A DNA stretch of 64,000 bases from Herbiconiux sp. (GTDB lineage Bacteria; Actinomycetota; Actinomycetes; Actinomycetales; Microbacteriaceae), in NCBI RefSeq assembly GCF_004297105.1, contig NZ_SCVE01000020.1:186001-250000 (forward strand), written 5' to 3'. The position numbers and the translations under genes are program-made. Shown in pieces: positions 47,171 to 57,208 of this stretch (positions are counted from its first letter, which is position 1; each line of letters opens with the position of its first letter). Below the pieces are notes generated by a model, which saw only the letters and a list, made by a program, of their open reading frames with translations, was not told the DNA's origin and ran no database searches.

Positions 47171-49666
47171 ATGACAGCAGCGACGAACGATCCCACCGCG
47201 ACCGATCCAGGCACGGGCGTCGAGAAGATCCTCGATGTCGACGTCTCGACCGAGATGCAGGACTCGTTCCTCGAATACGCCTACTCGGTCATCTATTCGC
47301 GGGCGCTCCCGGATGCGCGCGACGGCCTCAAACCGGTGCAGCGACGCATCCTGTACATGATGAGCGACATGGGCCTGCGCCCCGACCGCGGTCACGTGAA
47401 GAGCGCGCGGGTCGTGGGAGAGGTGATGGGCAAGCTGCACCCGCACGGCGACACCGCCATCTACGACGCGCTCGTGCGTCTCGCCCAGTCGTGGACCATG
47501 CGCGTTCCGCTCATCGACGGCCACGGCAACTTCGGGTCGCCGGATGACGGCCCCGCCGCATCCCGCTACACCGAGGCCCGCCTCGACTCCCCCGCGCTCA
47601 GCATGGTCGACGGACTCGACGAAGACGTGGTCGACTTCGTGCCGAACTACGACAACCAGCTCACCCAGCCCGAGGTGCTGCCCGCCGCCATCCCGAACCT
47701 GCTCGTGAACGGCGCCAGCGGCATCGCGGTGGGCATGGCCACCAACATGGCACCCCACAACCTCATCGAGGTGGTGGCCGGCGCGCGCTACCTGATCGAC
47801 AATCCCACTGCCTCCCTCGACGAGCTGATGCAGTTCATCCCCGGGCCCGATCTGCCGGGCGGCGGCACGATCGTGGGTCTCGCGGGTGTGCGCGACGCGT
47901 ACGAGACCGGTCGCGGTGCCTTCAAGACCCGCGCCAAGGTCTCGATCGAGAACCTCACGGCGCGCAAGACCGGCCTCGTGGTCACCGAACTCCCCTATCT
48001 CGTGGGGCCCGAGAAGGTGATCGCCAAGATCAAAGACGGCGTCACGGCTAAGAAGATCCAGGGCATCAGCGATGTCACCGACCTCACCGACCGCACCCAC
48101 GGTCTGCGCCTCGTCATCGGGATCAAGACGGGCTTCGACCCGGATGCGGTGCTCGAGCAGCTCTACAAGCTCACCCCGCTCGAGGAGAGCTTCAACATCA
48201 ACAACGTCGCGCTGGTCGACGGCGGCCCTCTGACTCTCGGCCTCCGCGACCTGCTCGTGGTCTACGTGAACCACCGCATCGACGTCGTGACGCGGCGCAC
48301 GAAGTGGCGTCTCGACCGCCGGCGCGAACGCCTGCACCTCGTCGAGGGCCTCCTGATCGCCATCCTCGACATCGACGAGGTCATCCAGGTCATCCGCACG
48401 AGCGACGACACGGATGCGGCGCGCACTCGGCTCATCGAGGTCTTCGAGTTGAGCGTGCTGCAGGCCGACTACATCCTCGAACTGCGCCTGCGCCGGCTCA
48501 CGAAGTTCTCCCGCATCGAGCTCGAGTCGGAGCGCGACAAGCTCCGCGAGGAGATCGCACAGCTCGAAGCGCTGCTCGCCGACCCCGCACTCATCCGTCA
48601 GACCGTCTCCAACGAACTCGATGAGGTGGCGGAGAAATACGGCACGCCGCGGCGCACGATGCTCACCGAGGCGCGGCCCGCCCTGGCCGGCGCCTCGAAG
48701 CGCGCACAGCCCGTGCTCGAGGTAGCCGACTCGCCCTGCGTCGTGTACCTCAGCACCACCGGCCGCGTCGTGAGGGTCGATCGTGACCCGGCCACCGACG
48801 GCTCGGATGGCGGTCCCACCGTGTCCACGCGCCGCTCGAAGCACGATGCGATCCGCAGCGAGGTCGAGACCACCCGTCGCTCGGAGGTGGGCGCCGTCAC
48901 CGACACGGGCCGCCTCATCCGGATGCCCGTGCTCGACCTCCCCGCGGTGCCCGCCAACTCGGTTCAGCTCGCCGCCGGCGTGAAGGTCGGCGACTACCTC
49001 ACCCTCGACTCCAAGCGGGAGACGATCGTGGGACTCGTCTCACTCGACTCCACCATCCCGATCGCCCTCGGAACCGCCCAGGGCGTCGTGAAGCGTGTGG
49101 CACCGGGTGGCTACCCGGCGAAGCCCGACTTCGACATCATCGCCCTGAAACCGGGTGACAAGGTCGTGGGCGTGGCCCAGCACTCGGAGGACGACGAACT
49201 CGTGTTCATCACGTCCGACGCGCAACTGCTGCGCTTCTTCCAGGCGAGTGTGCGGCCCCAGGGTGCCGCCGCGGGGGGAATGGCGGGCATCAACCTGGGG
49301 TCGGGCGCATCCGTCATCTGGTTCGGATCGGTGCCCGACACGCTCGACGCCGTGGTCGTCACGATCGCGGGCAGCTCATCCACCCTTCCGGGCACGGATG
49401 CCGGCACCGGCAAGGTCTCGGAGTTCTCCGAGTTCCCACCGAAGGGGCGGGCCACAGGCGGCGTGCGGGCTCACCGCTTCTTGAAGGGCGAGGACGCGCT
49501 CACCGTGGCGTGGGCCGGGCCGGCTCCCGCACTGGCGGTCGGAAACGACGGCGCCGCCCGCACCCTCCCCGAGACGGGGGCCCGACGCGATGCATCGGGT
49601 GTGGGCTTGGGCGGCGTGATCGGCACGATCGGAGCAGAGCGCTCGCGCCGGAACGTCGAGGGCTGA
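47171..49666 (+). CDS. parC: DNA topoisomerase IV subunit A
   Basis: Type IIA topoisomerase subunit that cuts and rejoins DNA. The 831-residue protein has the breakage-reunion domain with catalytic Y133 ([10 protein letters not shown]), [12 protein letters not shown] (57-68) and [14 protein letters not shown] (88-101), then a long coiled coil and six C-terminal beta-propeller blades. No GyrA box (QRRGGKG-like) is present, so this is the decatenating topo IV rather than gyrase, as in Streptomyces ParC. ATG 47171 has GAGAAG upstream. The partner parE follows after a small gene on the other strand. Confidence 0.93.
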   Translation: MTAATNDPTATDPGTGVEKILDVDVSTEMQDSFLEYAYSVIYSRALPDARDGLKPVQRRILYMMSDMGLRPDRGHVKSARVVGEVMGKLHPHGDTAIYDALVRLAQSWTMRVPLIDGHGNFGSPDDGPAASRYTEARLDSPALSMVDGLDEDVVDFVPNYDNQLTQPEVLPAAIPNLLVNGASGIAVGMATNMAPHNLIEVVAGARYLIDNPTASLDELMQFIPGPDLPGGGTIVGLAGVRDAYETGRGAFKTRAKVSIENLTARKTGLVVTELPYLVGPEKVIAKIKDGVTAKKIQGISDVTDLTDRTHGLRLVIGIKTGFDPDAVLEQLYKLTPLEESFNINNVALVDGGPLTLGLRDLLVVYVNHRIDVVTRRTKWRLDRRRERLHLVEGLLIAILDIDEVIQVIRTSDDTDAARTRLIEVFELSVLQADYILELRLRRLTKFSRIELESERDKLREEIAQLEALLADPALIRQTVSNELDEVAEKYGTPRRTMLTEARPALAGASKRAQPVLEVADSPCVVYLSTTGRVVRVDRDPATDGSDGGPTVSTRRSKHDAIRSEVETTRRSEVGAVTDTGRLIRMPVLDLPAVPANSVQLAAGVKVGDYLTLDSKRETIVGLVSLDSTIPIALGTAQGVVKRVAPGGYPAKPDFDIIALKPGDKVVGVAQHSEDDELVFITSDAQLLRFFQASVRPQGAAAGGMAGINLGSGASVIWFGSVPDTLDAVVVTIAGSSSTLPGTDAGTGKVSEFSEFPPKGRATGGVRAHRFLKGEDALTVAWAGPAPALAVGNDGAARTLPETGARRDASGVGLGGVIGTIGAERSRRNVEG

Positions 49667-49688
49667 GCCTCGGCCTGAGGGGCCGAGC

Positions 49689-49919
49689 TCAGTCGGCGAG
49701 CAGCTTGGCCGACTCGTCGTGCCAGCCGGTGGCGACCTGCGAGAGCTTCTCTTCGTACTTGCGACCGTGGTGAGCGCAGAACAGCAGCTCGCCGCCGGAA
49801 GGCATGTCGACCTTGATGTAGGCCTGGGCCCCACAGCTGTCACACCGGTCGGCTGCCGTGAGCTGGTACGCGTTCTCCAGGTCGGAAACAGCGTTAGATT
49901 CTGCGGCGACTGACTGCAT
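49689..49919 (-). CDS. DUF7455 family small zinc-ribbon-like protein
   Basis: 76-residue protein with a CDSC ... CAHH arrangement (cysteines at about 26, 29 and 48, histidines at 50-51), presumably a metal site. The pattern YQLTAADRCDSCGAQAYIKV and ELLFCAHHGRKYEEKL is that of the DUF7455 family, present as Rv2708c near sigA in Mycobacterium. Function unknown. ATG 49919 has AAGGAG six bases upstream. It is inserted on the opposite strand between parC and parE. Confidence 0.88.
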   Translation of the reverse strand: MQSVAAESNAVSDLENAYQLTAADRCDSCGAQAYIKVDMPSGGELLFCAHHGRKYEEKLSQVATGWHDESAKLLAD

Positions 49920-50140
49920 CTTCTGCTCCTTAGGGGCTCGAACGTCTCGGTGACTGGTACTGACATCAAAGCACCCTTCTGTAACAGGGAGGCCTCATTC
50001 GGCTGTGTTTCGCTGTGCGCGTAGCGGGAATACGCGGTGGGTGTCGCGGCCGGGGCCAGCGCCCGTTGCCGGTTAGCCTTGGAGATCGGGGCCGAGACCA
50101 CGGCTCCCCCGTTCCCGACCTGTGATCTCAAGGAGCCCCG

Positions 50141-52228
50141 GTGGCCTCACCGTCCGACTACTCCGCCCGGCACCTGTCGGTGCTCGAAGGCCTCGAGGCG
50201 GTGCGCAAGCGTCCCGGCATGTACATCGGATCCACCGACTCGCGCGGCCTCATGCACTGCCTGTGGGAGATCATCGACAACTCGGTCGATGAAGCCCTCG
50301 GCGGACACGGCGACCGGATCGACGTGGTGCTGCACGACGACGGCAGCGTCGAGGTGCGCGACACCGCGCGCGGTGTGCCCGTCGACATCGAACCCAAGAC
50401 GGGTCTCTCCGGCGTCGAGGTCGTGTACACGAAGCTGCACGCCGGCGGGAAGTTCGGCTCGGGCTCGTATGCGGCATCCGGTGGTCTGCACGGGGTGGGC
50501 GCCTCGGTGGTGAACGCGCTCTCGGAGCGACTCGACGTGGAGGTCGACCGCGACGGCAAGACCTGGGCCATGTCGTTCCACCGCGGTGAGCCGGGTGTCT
50601 TCGACGACAAGGGCGGTCAGCCGAGCCCGGATGCGCCGTTCACACCCTTCGAGAAGCGCAGCGAACTGCGCGTGACCGGCAAAGTGGCCAAGGCCAAGAC
50701 CGGCACCCGCGTGCGCTACTGGGCCGATCGGCAGATCTTCACCAAGGGCGCCGAGTTCCAGACCGACGAGCTCGTGGTCCGTGCCCGGCAGACCGCCTTC
50801 CTGGTTCCCGGCCTCACGATCTCCATCGACGACGAGCGCGGCGAGGCTCCACGCAACGAGTCGTTCCGCTTCGAGGGCGGCATCTCCGAGTTCGCCGACC
50901 ACCTCGCACCGGATGCCCCGCTCACCGACATCTGGCGCATCACCGGCACGGGCCAGTTCACGGAGACGGTGCCGGTACTCAGCGAATCGGGCGCGATGCT
51001 GCCCACCGAGCTCACCCGCGAGTGCACGGTCGACGTCGCACTGCGCTGGGGTATCGGCTACGACAGCACCTTCCGAAGCTTCGTGAACATCATCTCCACG
51101 CCGAAGGGTGGCACCCACCAAGCCGGCTTCGAAGCAGGGCTTCTCAAATTCCTGCGGCAGAGCGTCGAAGCCAACGCCCGGCGGCTGAAGCCGGGTACCG
51201 ACAAGCTCGACAAAGAAGACGTGCTCGCGGGGCTCACCGCCGTGCTCACCGTGCGCCTGCCCGAACCGCAGTTCGAGGGTCAGACGAAGGAGATCCTCGG
51301 CACGCCCGCGGTGCGCAACATCGTCTCGCAGGTGGTCACCAAGGGGCTCGCCGAGCGCTTCTCGTCGACGAAGCGCGACGACAAGGCGCAGTCCGCGCTC
51401 GTGCTCGACAAAGTGGTGGCCGAGATGAAGTCGCGTCTGTCGGCGCGGGCTCACAAGGAGACGCAGCGGCGCAAGAACGCGCTGGAGTCGTCATCCCTCC
51501 CGGCGAAACTGGTCGACTGCCGCAGCTCCGACGTCGCCAACAGCGAACTCTTCATCGTGGAGGGCGACTCGGCCCTCGGCACGGCGAAACTGGCCCGCAA
51601 CAGCGAATTCCAGGCGCTGCTGCCCATCCGGGGCAAGATCCTCAACGTGCAGAAGGCGTCGATCGCCGACATGCTCTCGAATGCCGAGTGCGCCTCCATC
51701 ATCCAGGTGATCGGGGCCGGTTCCGGCCGCTCGTTCGACCTGTCGGCGGCGCGCTACGGCAAGATCATCCTGATGAGCGACGCGGATGTGGATGGGGCGC
51801 ACATCCGCACCCTGCTGCTCACGCTGTTCTTCCGTTACATGCGGCCGCTGATCGAAGACGGGCGGGTCTACGCGGCCGTTCCGCCCTTGCACCGCGTGGT
51901 GGCGATCAATCCGGGATCGAAGCCCAACGACACGATCTACACCTATTCCGAGGCGGAGCTGCAGGGCGTGCTCGCACGCCTGAAGAAGGCCAACCGCCGC
52001 TATCAAGACCCGATTCAGCGCTACAAGGGCCTCGGGGAGATGGATGCCGACCAGCTCGCCTCCACGACGATGGACAAGCGCTATCGCACGCTGCGGCGCG
52101 TGAACGTGGCCGACGCGGCGGTGGCCGAGAAGATGTTCGACCTCCTCATGGGCGACGATGTGGCCCCGCGCAAGGAGTTCATCATCCAGGGCTCCGAGGG
52201 CATGTCGCGCGAGCGCATCGACGTGTGA
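50141..52228 (+). CDS. parE: DNA topoisomerase IV subunit B
   Basis: ATPase subunit of topo IV. The 695-residue protein has the GHKL ATP site (EIIDNSVDEAL about 43-53; GGLHGVGASVVNAL about 114-127), the transducer domain, and the TOPRIM domain with FIVEGDSALG, LMSDADVDGAHIRTLLL and the C-terminal RYKGLGEMDADQL. GTG 50141 has AAGGAG five bases upstream. It ends directly against the end of the convergent gatD, without an intergenic base. Confidence 0.95.
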   Translation: MASPSDYSARHLSVLEGLEAVRKRPGMYIGSTDSRGLMHCLWEIIDNSVDEALGGHGDRIDVVLHDDGSVEVRDTARGVPVDIEPKTGLSGVEVVYTKLHAGGKFGSGSYAASGGLHGVGASVVNALSERLDVEVDRDGKTWAMSFHRGEPGVFDDKGGQPSPDAPFTPFEKRSELRVTGKVAKAKTGTRVRYWADRQIFTKGAEFQTDELVVRARQTAFLVPGLTISIDDERGEAPRNESFRFEGGISEFADHLAPDAPLTDIWRITGTGQFTETVPVLSESGAMLPTELTRECTVDVALRWGIGYDSTFRSFVNIISTPKGGTHQAGFEAGLLKFLRQSVEANARRLKPGTDKLDKEDVLAGLTAVLTVRLPEPQFEGQTKEILGTPAVRNIVSQVVTKGLAERFSSTKRDDKAQSALVLDKVVAEMKSRLSARAHKETQRRKNALESSSLPAKLVDCRSSDVANSELFIVEGDSALGTAKLARNSEFQALLPIRGKILNVQKASIADMLSNAECASIIQVIGAGSGRSFDLSAARYGKIILMSDADVDGAHIRTLLLTLFFRYMRPLIEDGRVYAAVPPLHRVVAINPGSKPNDTIYTYSEAELQGVLARLKKANRRYQDPIQRYKGLGEMDADQLASTTMDKRYRTLRRVNVADAAVAEKMFDLLMGDDVAPRKEFIIQGSEGMSRERIDV

Positions 52229-52975
52229 CTACTCCGAGAGGGGGGACGCGGCGATCGTGCCGCGGGCCTGGCGGGCGCGTTCGTCGATCTCGTGCAGCTT
52301 GTCGCTGCCCGGATCGCCGTACTGCAGGCTGCGGCGGTCGCGCGCGGTATCGAGCAAGGAATCGGCGATGAGCGGGTTGTTCGCGAGGATCGGGCCGTGC
52401 ATGTGGGTGCCCAGGAGGTTGCCCTCCCAGAAGCCTTCGGCGCCCGGGGTCTCGCTGTTGCCGCGACCGTAGACCACCTTGCCGAGGGTGGCGTGCGGGC
52501 CGACCTCCGTGAAGGATCCGCGGTTCTCGAAGCCCACGATCGTGCCGAAGCGCTCCGACTCGAGCACGAGGTCGCCCACGACGCGCGTGCCGCCGTGCCG
52601 CGTCGAGACGGGGTACACACCGGCACCCTCGAGCACCTCGCCGTTCTCGAGCGCGACGGTCTGGCCGAGCAGCTGGAAGCCGGCGCCCACGGCGAGGAAC
52701 GGCCGGTCGTCGGCCGCGAGTTCGCGCAACTCGGCGGCCACCGCGAGCACGAGCGGATGCGCGATCAGCTGAGCCGACACGGGCCCGCTGCCGATGAACA
52801 CCAGATCCGCGTCGCCGAAGCCGACCGGCGCGCCGCCGTCGTACTCGTTGACGACCACCGGGAGCCCGCGCCACTCCGAACGCAGACGCAGGATCTCGAC
52901 GTTGCCGCCCTCGCCGTTCAGGCCGAGCAGCCGCGGGAACAGGTGCAGGATGTTGAGGCTCTTCGTTGCGCTCAC
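52229..52975 (-). CDS. gatD: GatD-like subunit of lipid II amidation complex, catalytic Cys replaced by Gly
   Basis: 248-residue class I glutamine-amidotransferase-like protein clearly of the GatD (CobB/CobQ) family: FGTIVGFENRGSF (143-155), NLLGTHMHGPILANNPL (186-202) and the upstream GEGGNVEILRLR (21-32). The catalytic histidine is kept as H193, but the nucleophile elbow reads LAVGAGFQLLG, with G97 exactly where S. aureus GatD has C94 (LTICGGYQFLG). The protein therefore should not hydrolyse glutamine. GTG 52975 overlaps the murT stop as GTGA, so the two are made as a pair. In Staphylococcus and Streptococcus MurT-GatD amidates D-Glu of lipid II; a different nitrogen donor or a different reaction must be considered here. 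Confidence 0.93.
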   Translation of the reverse strand: MSATKSLNILHLFPRLLGLNGEGGNVEILRLRSEWRGLPVVVNEYDGGAPVGFGDADLVFIGSGPVSAQLIAHPLVLAVAAELRELAADDRPFLAVGAGFQLLGQTVALENGEVLEGAGVYPVSTRHGGTRVVGDLVLESERFGTIVGFENRGSFTEVGPHATLGKVVYGRGNSETPGAEGFWEGNLLGTHMHGPILANNPLIADSLLDTARDRRSLQYGDPGSDKLHEIDERARQARGTIAASPLSE

Positions 52976-54297
52976 GCTGCGCCACCGCCTTCCAGCTCCT
53001 TGAAGCCGAGGATCTTGCGGATGAGCATCATCTGCTCGTAGTTCAGGATCATCACCTTGTGGCCGGTGGCCGGCTTCGGCAGCGCGAGGAAAGCCTTGAG
53101 CGCCGCGCGGACATCGAGGTCGACCGAACCCACGGGAATGCCGAGGTAGCCGAAGCGCACCGCGAACTGCCAGGCCTTCGAGCCGGTGATGCCGTCGACG
53201 TGGTCGAGGGCCGAGAAGTCGATGTCGTAGATCCACGAGGGATCGGGCGTGCCCTCGTCGACGGCGAGGAAGACCTGCTCCGGCGCGGCCTCGAGCGAGT
53301 CGAGGTTGAGCTGCAGACTCGCCGGGTTCTTCATCATGATGATTTCGATCTGCTCCCCCGCCACGTCGAGCAGCTCGCCGCGCCCGTAGACGGTGGCGAG
53401 AGTGTCGAGCGCTTCGCTGACGAGCTCAGGGCGGAACTGCTCCCCCAGCACGCTGCGCGCCGTGGCCGCGGCACCCGCGGCGTCGAGGGCGTAGTGCAGG
53501 CCGCGCGACGGCAATCGCACCTCGATCTCGGTGCGGGAGGCCTCATCCGGAGCGCTCGGCAGAACCGCGCTCTCGATCGACAGCGTGGCACGCGCGCCGT
53601 TCAGGGCCACCACTTCCACGGCGGCGGCGCGGGAACCCGGTGCGGCCGCCGACTCGTCGAAGCGATCGGCCGAAGCCACACCGTGGCCCGCGGGCTCGAC
53701 GAGTTCGGGGAGACCACCGAAGAACGACACGGCACGGCCGGGGCGCGACGGGATGCGGGTGTCCATGTCGACCAAGAAGTTGTCTTCTCGGTTGAGGATC
53801 AGGCCCTCGGTCGAGGTGGCCGCGACGCGACCGAGCATGGCCGCGACGCGGTCGGGCTCGTGGTAGCGGTTCAGCTGGTCGATCTGGATGTTGAGCAGCA
53901 GCACCGTGCGCGGCTTCAGCAGCTCTGCGAGTCGGGTTCCGTAGCCCTCATCCACTTCGAGGATGGCGATGTCGGCGTCGAGGTGACCGCCCACCGAGAC
54001 CTCGGAGAGCAGCGCCGATGCGATGCCCTGCGGGAGGTTTCCGCCCGACGGGTTGGTGAACACCTTCAGCCCGTGTGCCCGGATGATGGCCGCCAGCATG
54101 TTCGTGGTGGTCGACTTGCCGTTCGAGCCCGACACCGCCACGACACCCTTGGGGATGCGCGCGATCGTGCGCTCGAGGAAAGCGGGATCGATCTTGAGAG
54201 CGATGTTGCCGGGGATCGCCGACCCGCCGCCGCGCAGACGCGCAGCGACCCTGACGGCTCGTCCGACGAGGACGGCCGCGCTGGTTCGGAGGCCCAT
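52972..54297 (-). CDS. murT: MurT-like Mur ligase partner of GatD, without zinc ribbon
   Basis: 441-residue Mur-ligase-family ATPase. The ATP loop is VAVSGSNGKSTTTNM (about 52-66), and Mur-type ILEVDEGYGTRL, NIQIDQLNRYHEP and ILNREDNFL follow. The C-terminal DUF1727 domain holds KNPASLQLNL and DPSWIYDIDFSALD. Known MurT proteins carry a Cys4 zinc ribbon in the middle domain; this protein contains no cysteine at all, and the region after AVSFFGGLPELVE is Ala/Glu-rich instead. The NDNAADG stretch before SWIYD in S. aureus is also shortened. ATG 54297 lies four bases after the rpoD stop, with only AGG as a weak Shine-Dalgarno, so translation is coupled to the sigma factor gene. Confidence 0.92.
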   Translation of the reverse strand: MGLRTSAAVLVGRAVRVAARLRGGGSAIPGNIALKIDPAFLERTIARIPKGVVAVSGSNGKSTTTNMLAAIIRAHGLKVFTNPSGGNLPQGIASALLSEVSVGGHLDADIAILEVDEGYGTRLAELLKPRTVLLLNIQIDQLNRYHEPDRVAAMLGRVAATSTEGLILNREDNFLVDMDTRIPSRPGRAVSFFGGLPELVEPAGHGVASADRFDESAAAPGSRAAAVEVVALNGARATLSIESAVLPSAPDEASRTEIEVRLPSRGLHYALDAAGAAATARSVLGEQFRPELVSEALDTLATVYGRGELLDVAGEQIEIIMMKNPASLQLNLDSLEAAPEQVFLAVDEGTPDPSWIYDIDFSALDHVDGITGSKAWQFAVRFGYLGIPVGSVDLDVRAALKAFLALPKPATGHKVMILNYEQMMLIRKILGFKELEGGGAA

Positions 54298-54301
54298 CGG
54301 C

Positions 54302-55624
54302 CTACTCGAGGTAGTCGCGCAGCGACTGCGATCGCGACGGGTGGCGCAGCTTCGCCATGGTCTTCGACTCGATCTGACGGATGCGCTCACGCGTCACGCC
54401 GAATGTGTCACCGATCTGGTCGAGGGTCTTCGGCATGCCGTCGCCGAGACCGAAGCGCATGCGGATGACGCCCGCCTCGCGCTCGGAGAGCGAATCGAGA
54501 AGCGACTCCAGCTGCTTCTGCAGCATGGTGAAGCCCACCGCATCGGCCGGCACGACCGCCTCGGTGTCTTCGATCAGATCGCCGAACTCGCTGTCGCCGT
54601 CTTCACCCAGCGGGGTGTGGAGGGAGATGGGCTCGCGGCCGTACTTCTGAACCTCGACCACCTTCTCGGGCGTCATGTCGAGTTCGCGGCTGAGCTCTTC
54701 CGGCGTGGGTTCGCGACCGAGATCCTGCAGCATCTGGCGCTGCACGCGGGCCAGCTTGTTGATGACCTCCACCATGTGCACCGGGATGCGGATGGTTCGT
54801 GCCTGGTCGGCCATGGCACGCGTGATGGCCTGGCGGATCCACCAGGTGGCGTAGGTGCTGAACTTGAAGCCCTTGGTGTAGTCGAACTTCTCGACCGCAC
54901 GGATGAGGCCCAGGTTGCCCTCCTGGATGAGGTCGAGGAACTGCATGCCACGGCCGGTGTAGCGCTTGGCGAGCGACACCACGAGACGGAGGTTGGCGCC
55001 GAGCAGGTGGCTCTTGGCGCGCTGGCCGTCTTTCGCCACCCACTGCAGCTCGCGCTTGGCCTGCGGGCTGAGGTTGTCGGTGTTCGCCAGCTTGTCTTCG
55101 GCGAAGAGACCCGCCTCGATGCGCATGGCGAGCTCGACCTCTTCGGCCGCGTTGAGGAGCGCGACCTTTCCGATCTGCTTCAGGTAGTCCTTGACGGGGT
55201 CGGCCGTGGCACCGGTGATGGTGCTCGAGTAGACCGGAACGTCGTCTTCGTCGTCGACCAGCGAGAGAACGAGCGCACCGGTGGGAAGCGCTTCAGCCGC
55301 GGCAGCGGGCTTCGCCGTTCCGTCGTCGTCGGTCGCATCCGCCTCGGTGTCGTCGTCGGGTGCGACGACCTCGACCTCGTCGGTCGTGTCGACCTCGACG
55401 TCGGCCTCGTCGCCCGGCTCGATCTCTTCGTCGTCGGTGTCGTCGGATCCCTTGGCCTTGGTGGCACGCTTCGGGGCGGCTTTGACGGTCTTCGCGGCCG
55501 GCGCCTTGGCGGCAGCTTTCTTGGCAGGCGCGCGCTTCACGGGAGCGGCCGCGTTCGCGGTCGACTCGACCTCGTCAGGCGCCGTTGCCTTCTCGAGGGT
55601 GTCTGCGGACTTGGGGGTGGCCAT
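54302..55624 (-). CDS. rpoD: Principal RNA polymerase sigma factor (sigma-70 group 1)
   Basis: 440-residue housekeeping sigma factor. The N-terminus is Lys/Ala-rich (about 25-60) then Asp/Glu-rich (about 60-105), typical of actinobacterial SigA/HrdB. Region 1.2 begins at [16 protein letters not shown]. Region 2 contains [20 protein letters not shown] and [17 protein letters not shown]. Regions 3 and 4 follow, ending with the helix-turn-helix [23 protein letters not shown] 55624 has AAAGGTG at a good distance; an earlier in-frame ATG (55639) has none. First gene of rpoD-murT-gatD. A TTGACA at 55725-55720 could be a -35, but no convincing -10 was found. Confidence 0.96.
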   Translation of the reverse strand: MATPKSADTLEKATAPDEVESTANAAAPVKRAPAKKAAAKAPAAKTVKAAPKRATKAKGSDDTDDEEIEPGDEADVEVDTTDEVEVVAPDDDTEADATDDDGTAKPAAAAEALPTGALVLSLVDDEDDVPVYSSTITGATADPVKDYLKQIGKVALLNAAEEVELAMRIEAGLFAEDKLANTDNLSPQAKRELQWVAKDGQRAKSHLLGANLRLVVSLAKRYTGRGMQFLDLIQEGNLGLIRAVEKFDYTKGFKFSTYATWWIRQAITRAMADQARTIRIPVHMVEVINKLARVQRQMLQDLGREPTPEELSRELDMTPEKVVEVQKYGREPISLHTPLGEDGDSEFGDLIEDTEAVVPADAVGFTMLQKQLESLLDSLSEREAGVIRMRFGLGDGMPKTLDQIGDTFGVTRERIRQIESKTMAKLRHPSRSQSLRDYLE

Positions 55625-55821
55625 TAGTTCACCTTTCATGCCATTCGACAGGAGTGAGACGTGCTCTCAGGGGCAAGAATCCGCCGAATGAAGATGTTTT
55701 TGGACATTACTAAGACCCATGTCAAGTGCGGGACTTTCGCAGCCGTAAGAGCAGCTGCATCCCTCCACAGGAACGGGTCTTCATTATCAATTATTGCACG
55801 GAAAGAACAGCCCTCTCGCCG

Positions 55822-57138
55822 TCACGCCCCCCGGCGCTTCCAGGCTCTGAGGAGTGCAACCCAGATGGGACCCACGGATATTCCCTCGTCCTCCTCAAGT
55901 TTGCGCCGCGTTCGCTTGCGGGCGAACAGGAGCATCACCACTCCGAAGCCGATCACCAGATACTGCACCGCAAAGGCGCGCCGGAATGCATCGAGGTCGT
56001 ACAGGGTGGCGCTGACGCCCGCGTCGAACTGCGCGTCGAGGATGACCCCGATCAAGAACATGGTGACGAAGCTCGCGGTGAATCCACCGACGTTCACGAT
56101 GCCGTTCGCCGACCCAAGCGAACGGATCGGATTGAAGGAGCGGGCGAAGTCGAAGCCGATGAGGGAGCCCGGCCCGCCCACGCCCATCGTGATGACGAGC
56201 ACCGCGATCAGCCAGGTGGGCGGCACGCCGGGCCAGAGCAGCACGAACGCCCACACGACGCCGAGGAGGCCCGTGATACCGAGCACGAGGTTCGAGCGCC
56301 TCATCGGATAGCGGGCCGTGAGGATGCCGAGGATGGGTCCGGCGATGAGTCCGGTGACCACGACGATGACGAGGAAGAGGGATGCGACGCCCGGCTCGAA
56401 CCCGAGCGCCGACACCATGAAGGGGAAGCCCCAGAACAACGAGAAGACGGTGCCGGACGACTGCGTGACGTAGTGCGACCAGAAGCCGAGCTGGGTGCCC
56501 GGGCGGCGGATCGTGTGCGTCAGTCCCTTCAGCGCATCCCTGATCGAGGCCACACGGGGCATCTCGGCCACACCGGCCGGGCGATCGGCGAGGAACACGA
56601 CGCCCAGCACGAAGGCCACGAAGGAGAGCGCGGCGGCGGCCGAGAACGCGACGCTCCAGCCGGCGTCGTGCAGCAGGAGCGCGAAGGGCACGGCGGAGAG
56701 GATCTGGCCGATCGCGCCCACGTTGCCGGTCCACTGGGAGAGAAGGGGCACGCTGCGGCCCTGGAACCACGAGTTGATGAGCCGGATGAGTGAGATGAAC
56801 ACGGCTGCATCGCCGGCTCCCACCAGGATGCGGCCCACGATCGCGACCGAGATGGTGGGGGCGAACGCCAGCACGAGCTGGCCCGCCACCATGACCGCGG
56901 AACCCGTGGTGATGAGGACCTTCGGGCCCACCCGGTCGATCAGCAGCCCGATCGGGATCTGCAGGCCCGCGTAGACCACCAGTTGCACCACGGCCAGGCT
57001 CGAGAGCAGGGCGGCGGTGGTGTCGAACCGCTCGGCGGCCGAGACCCCGGCGACGCCGAGGGTCGATCGCTGCATGACCGCAGCCATGTAGGCGAACACG
57101 CCGACGGCGAAGACGAGCCAGGAGCGACGGGAGTTCAC
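55822..57138 (-). CDS. MFS transporter
   Basis: 438-residue major facilitator with twelve membrane segments. The loop motif between helices 2 and 3 reads LIDRVGPKVLI, and the second-half equivalent is TARYPMRRSNLVLGI. The C-terminal tail is basic (RKRTRRKLEEDEG). The N-terminal LVFAVGVFAYMAAVMQRSTLG pattern matches nitrate/hexuronate-like MFS proteins common in actinobacteria, substrate unknown. GTG 57138 lies seven bases after a TACACT hexamer and lacks a Shine-Dalgarno. Confidence 0.9.
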   Translation of the reverse strand: MNSRRSWLVFAVGVFAYMAAVMQRSTLGVAGVSAAERFDTTAALLSSLAVVQLVVYAGLQIPIGLLIDRVGPKVLITTGSAVMVAGQLVLAFAPTISVAIVGRILVGAGDAAVFISLIRLINSWFQGRSVPLLSQWTGNVGAIGQILSAVPFALLLHDAGWSVAFSAAAALSFVAFVLGVVFLADRPAGVAEMPRVASIRDALKGLTHTIRRPGTQLGFWSHYVTQSSGTVFSLFWGFPFMVSALGFEPGVASLFLVIVVVTGLIAGPILGILTARYPMRRSNLVLGITGLLGVVWAFVLLWPGVPPTWLIAVLVITMGVGGPGSLIGFDFARSFNPIRSLGSANGIVNVGGFTASFVTMFLIGVILDAQFDAGVSATLYDLDAFRRAFAVQYLVIGFGVVMLLFARKRTRRKLEEDEGISVGPIWVALLRAWKRRGA

Positions 57139-57145
57139 TGCGTCG

Positions 57146-57151
57146 AGTGTA
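57146..57151 (-). promoter_or_regulatory. -10-like hexamer for leaderless MFS gene
   Basis: TACACT on the minus strand, then 7 bases, then GTG 57138. The only one of the eleven cases with a 7-base spacing. Confidence 0.4.
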
Positions 57152-57208
57152 CTCGCGGGTTGCCGCGCTCTCGCCGGACCACGGGACTGCCCCCGCGCGC
57201 CGGCCCGA

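Noticed and set aside
55697..55725. A full sigma-70 promoter for rpoD based on TTGACA
   Set aside because: At 17-18 bases from the TTGACA the sequence is CAAAAA/AAAAAC, not a credible -10.
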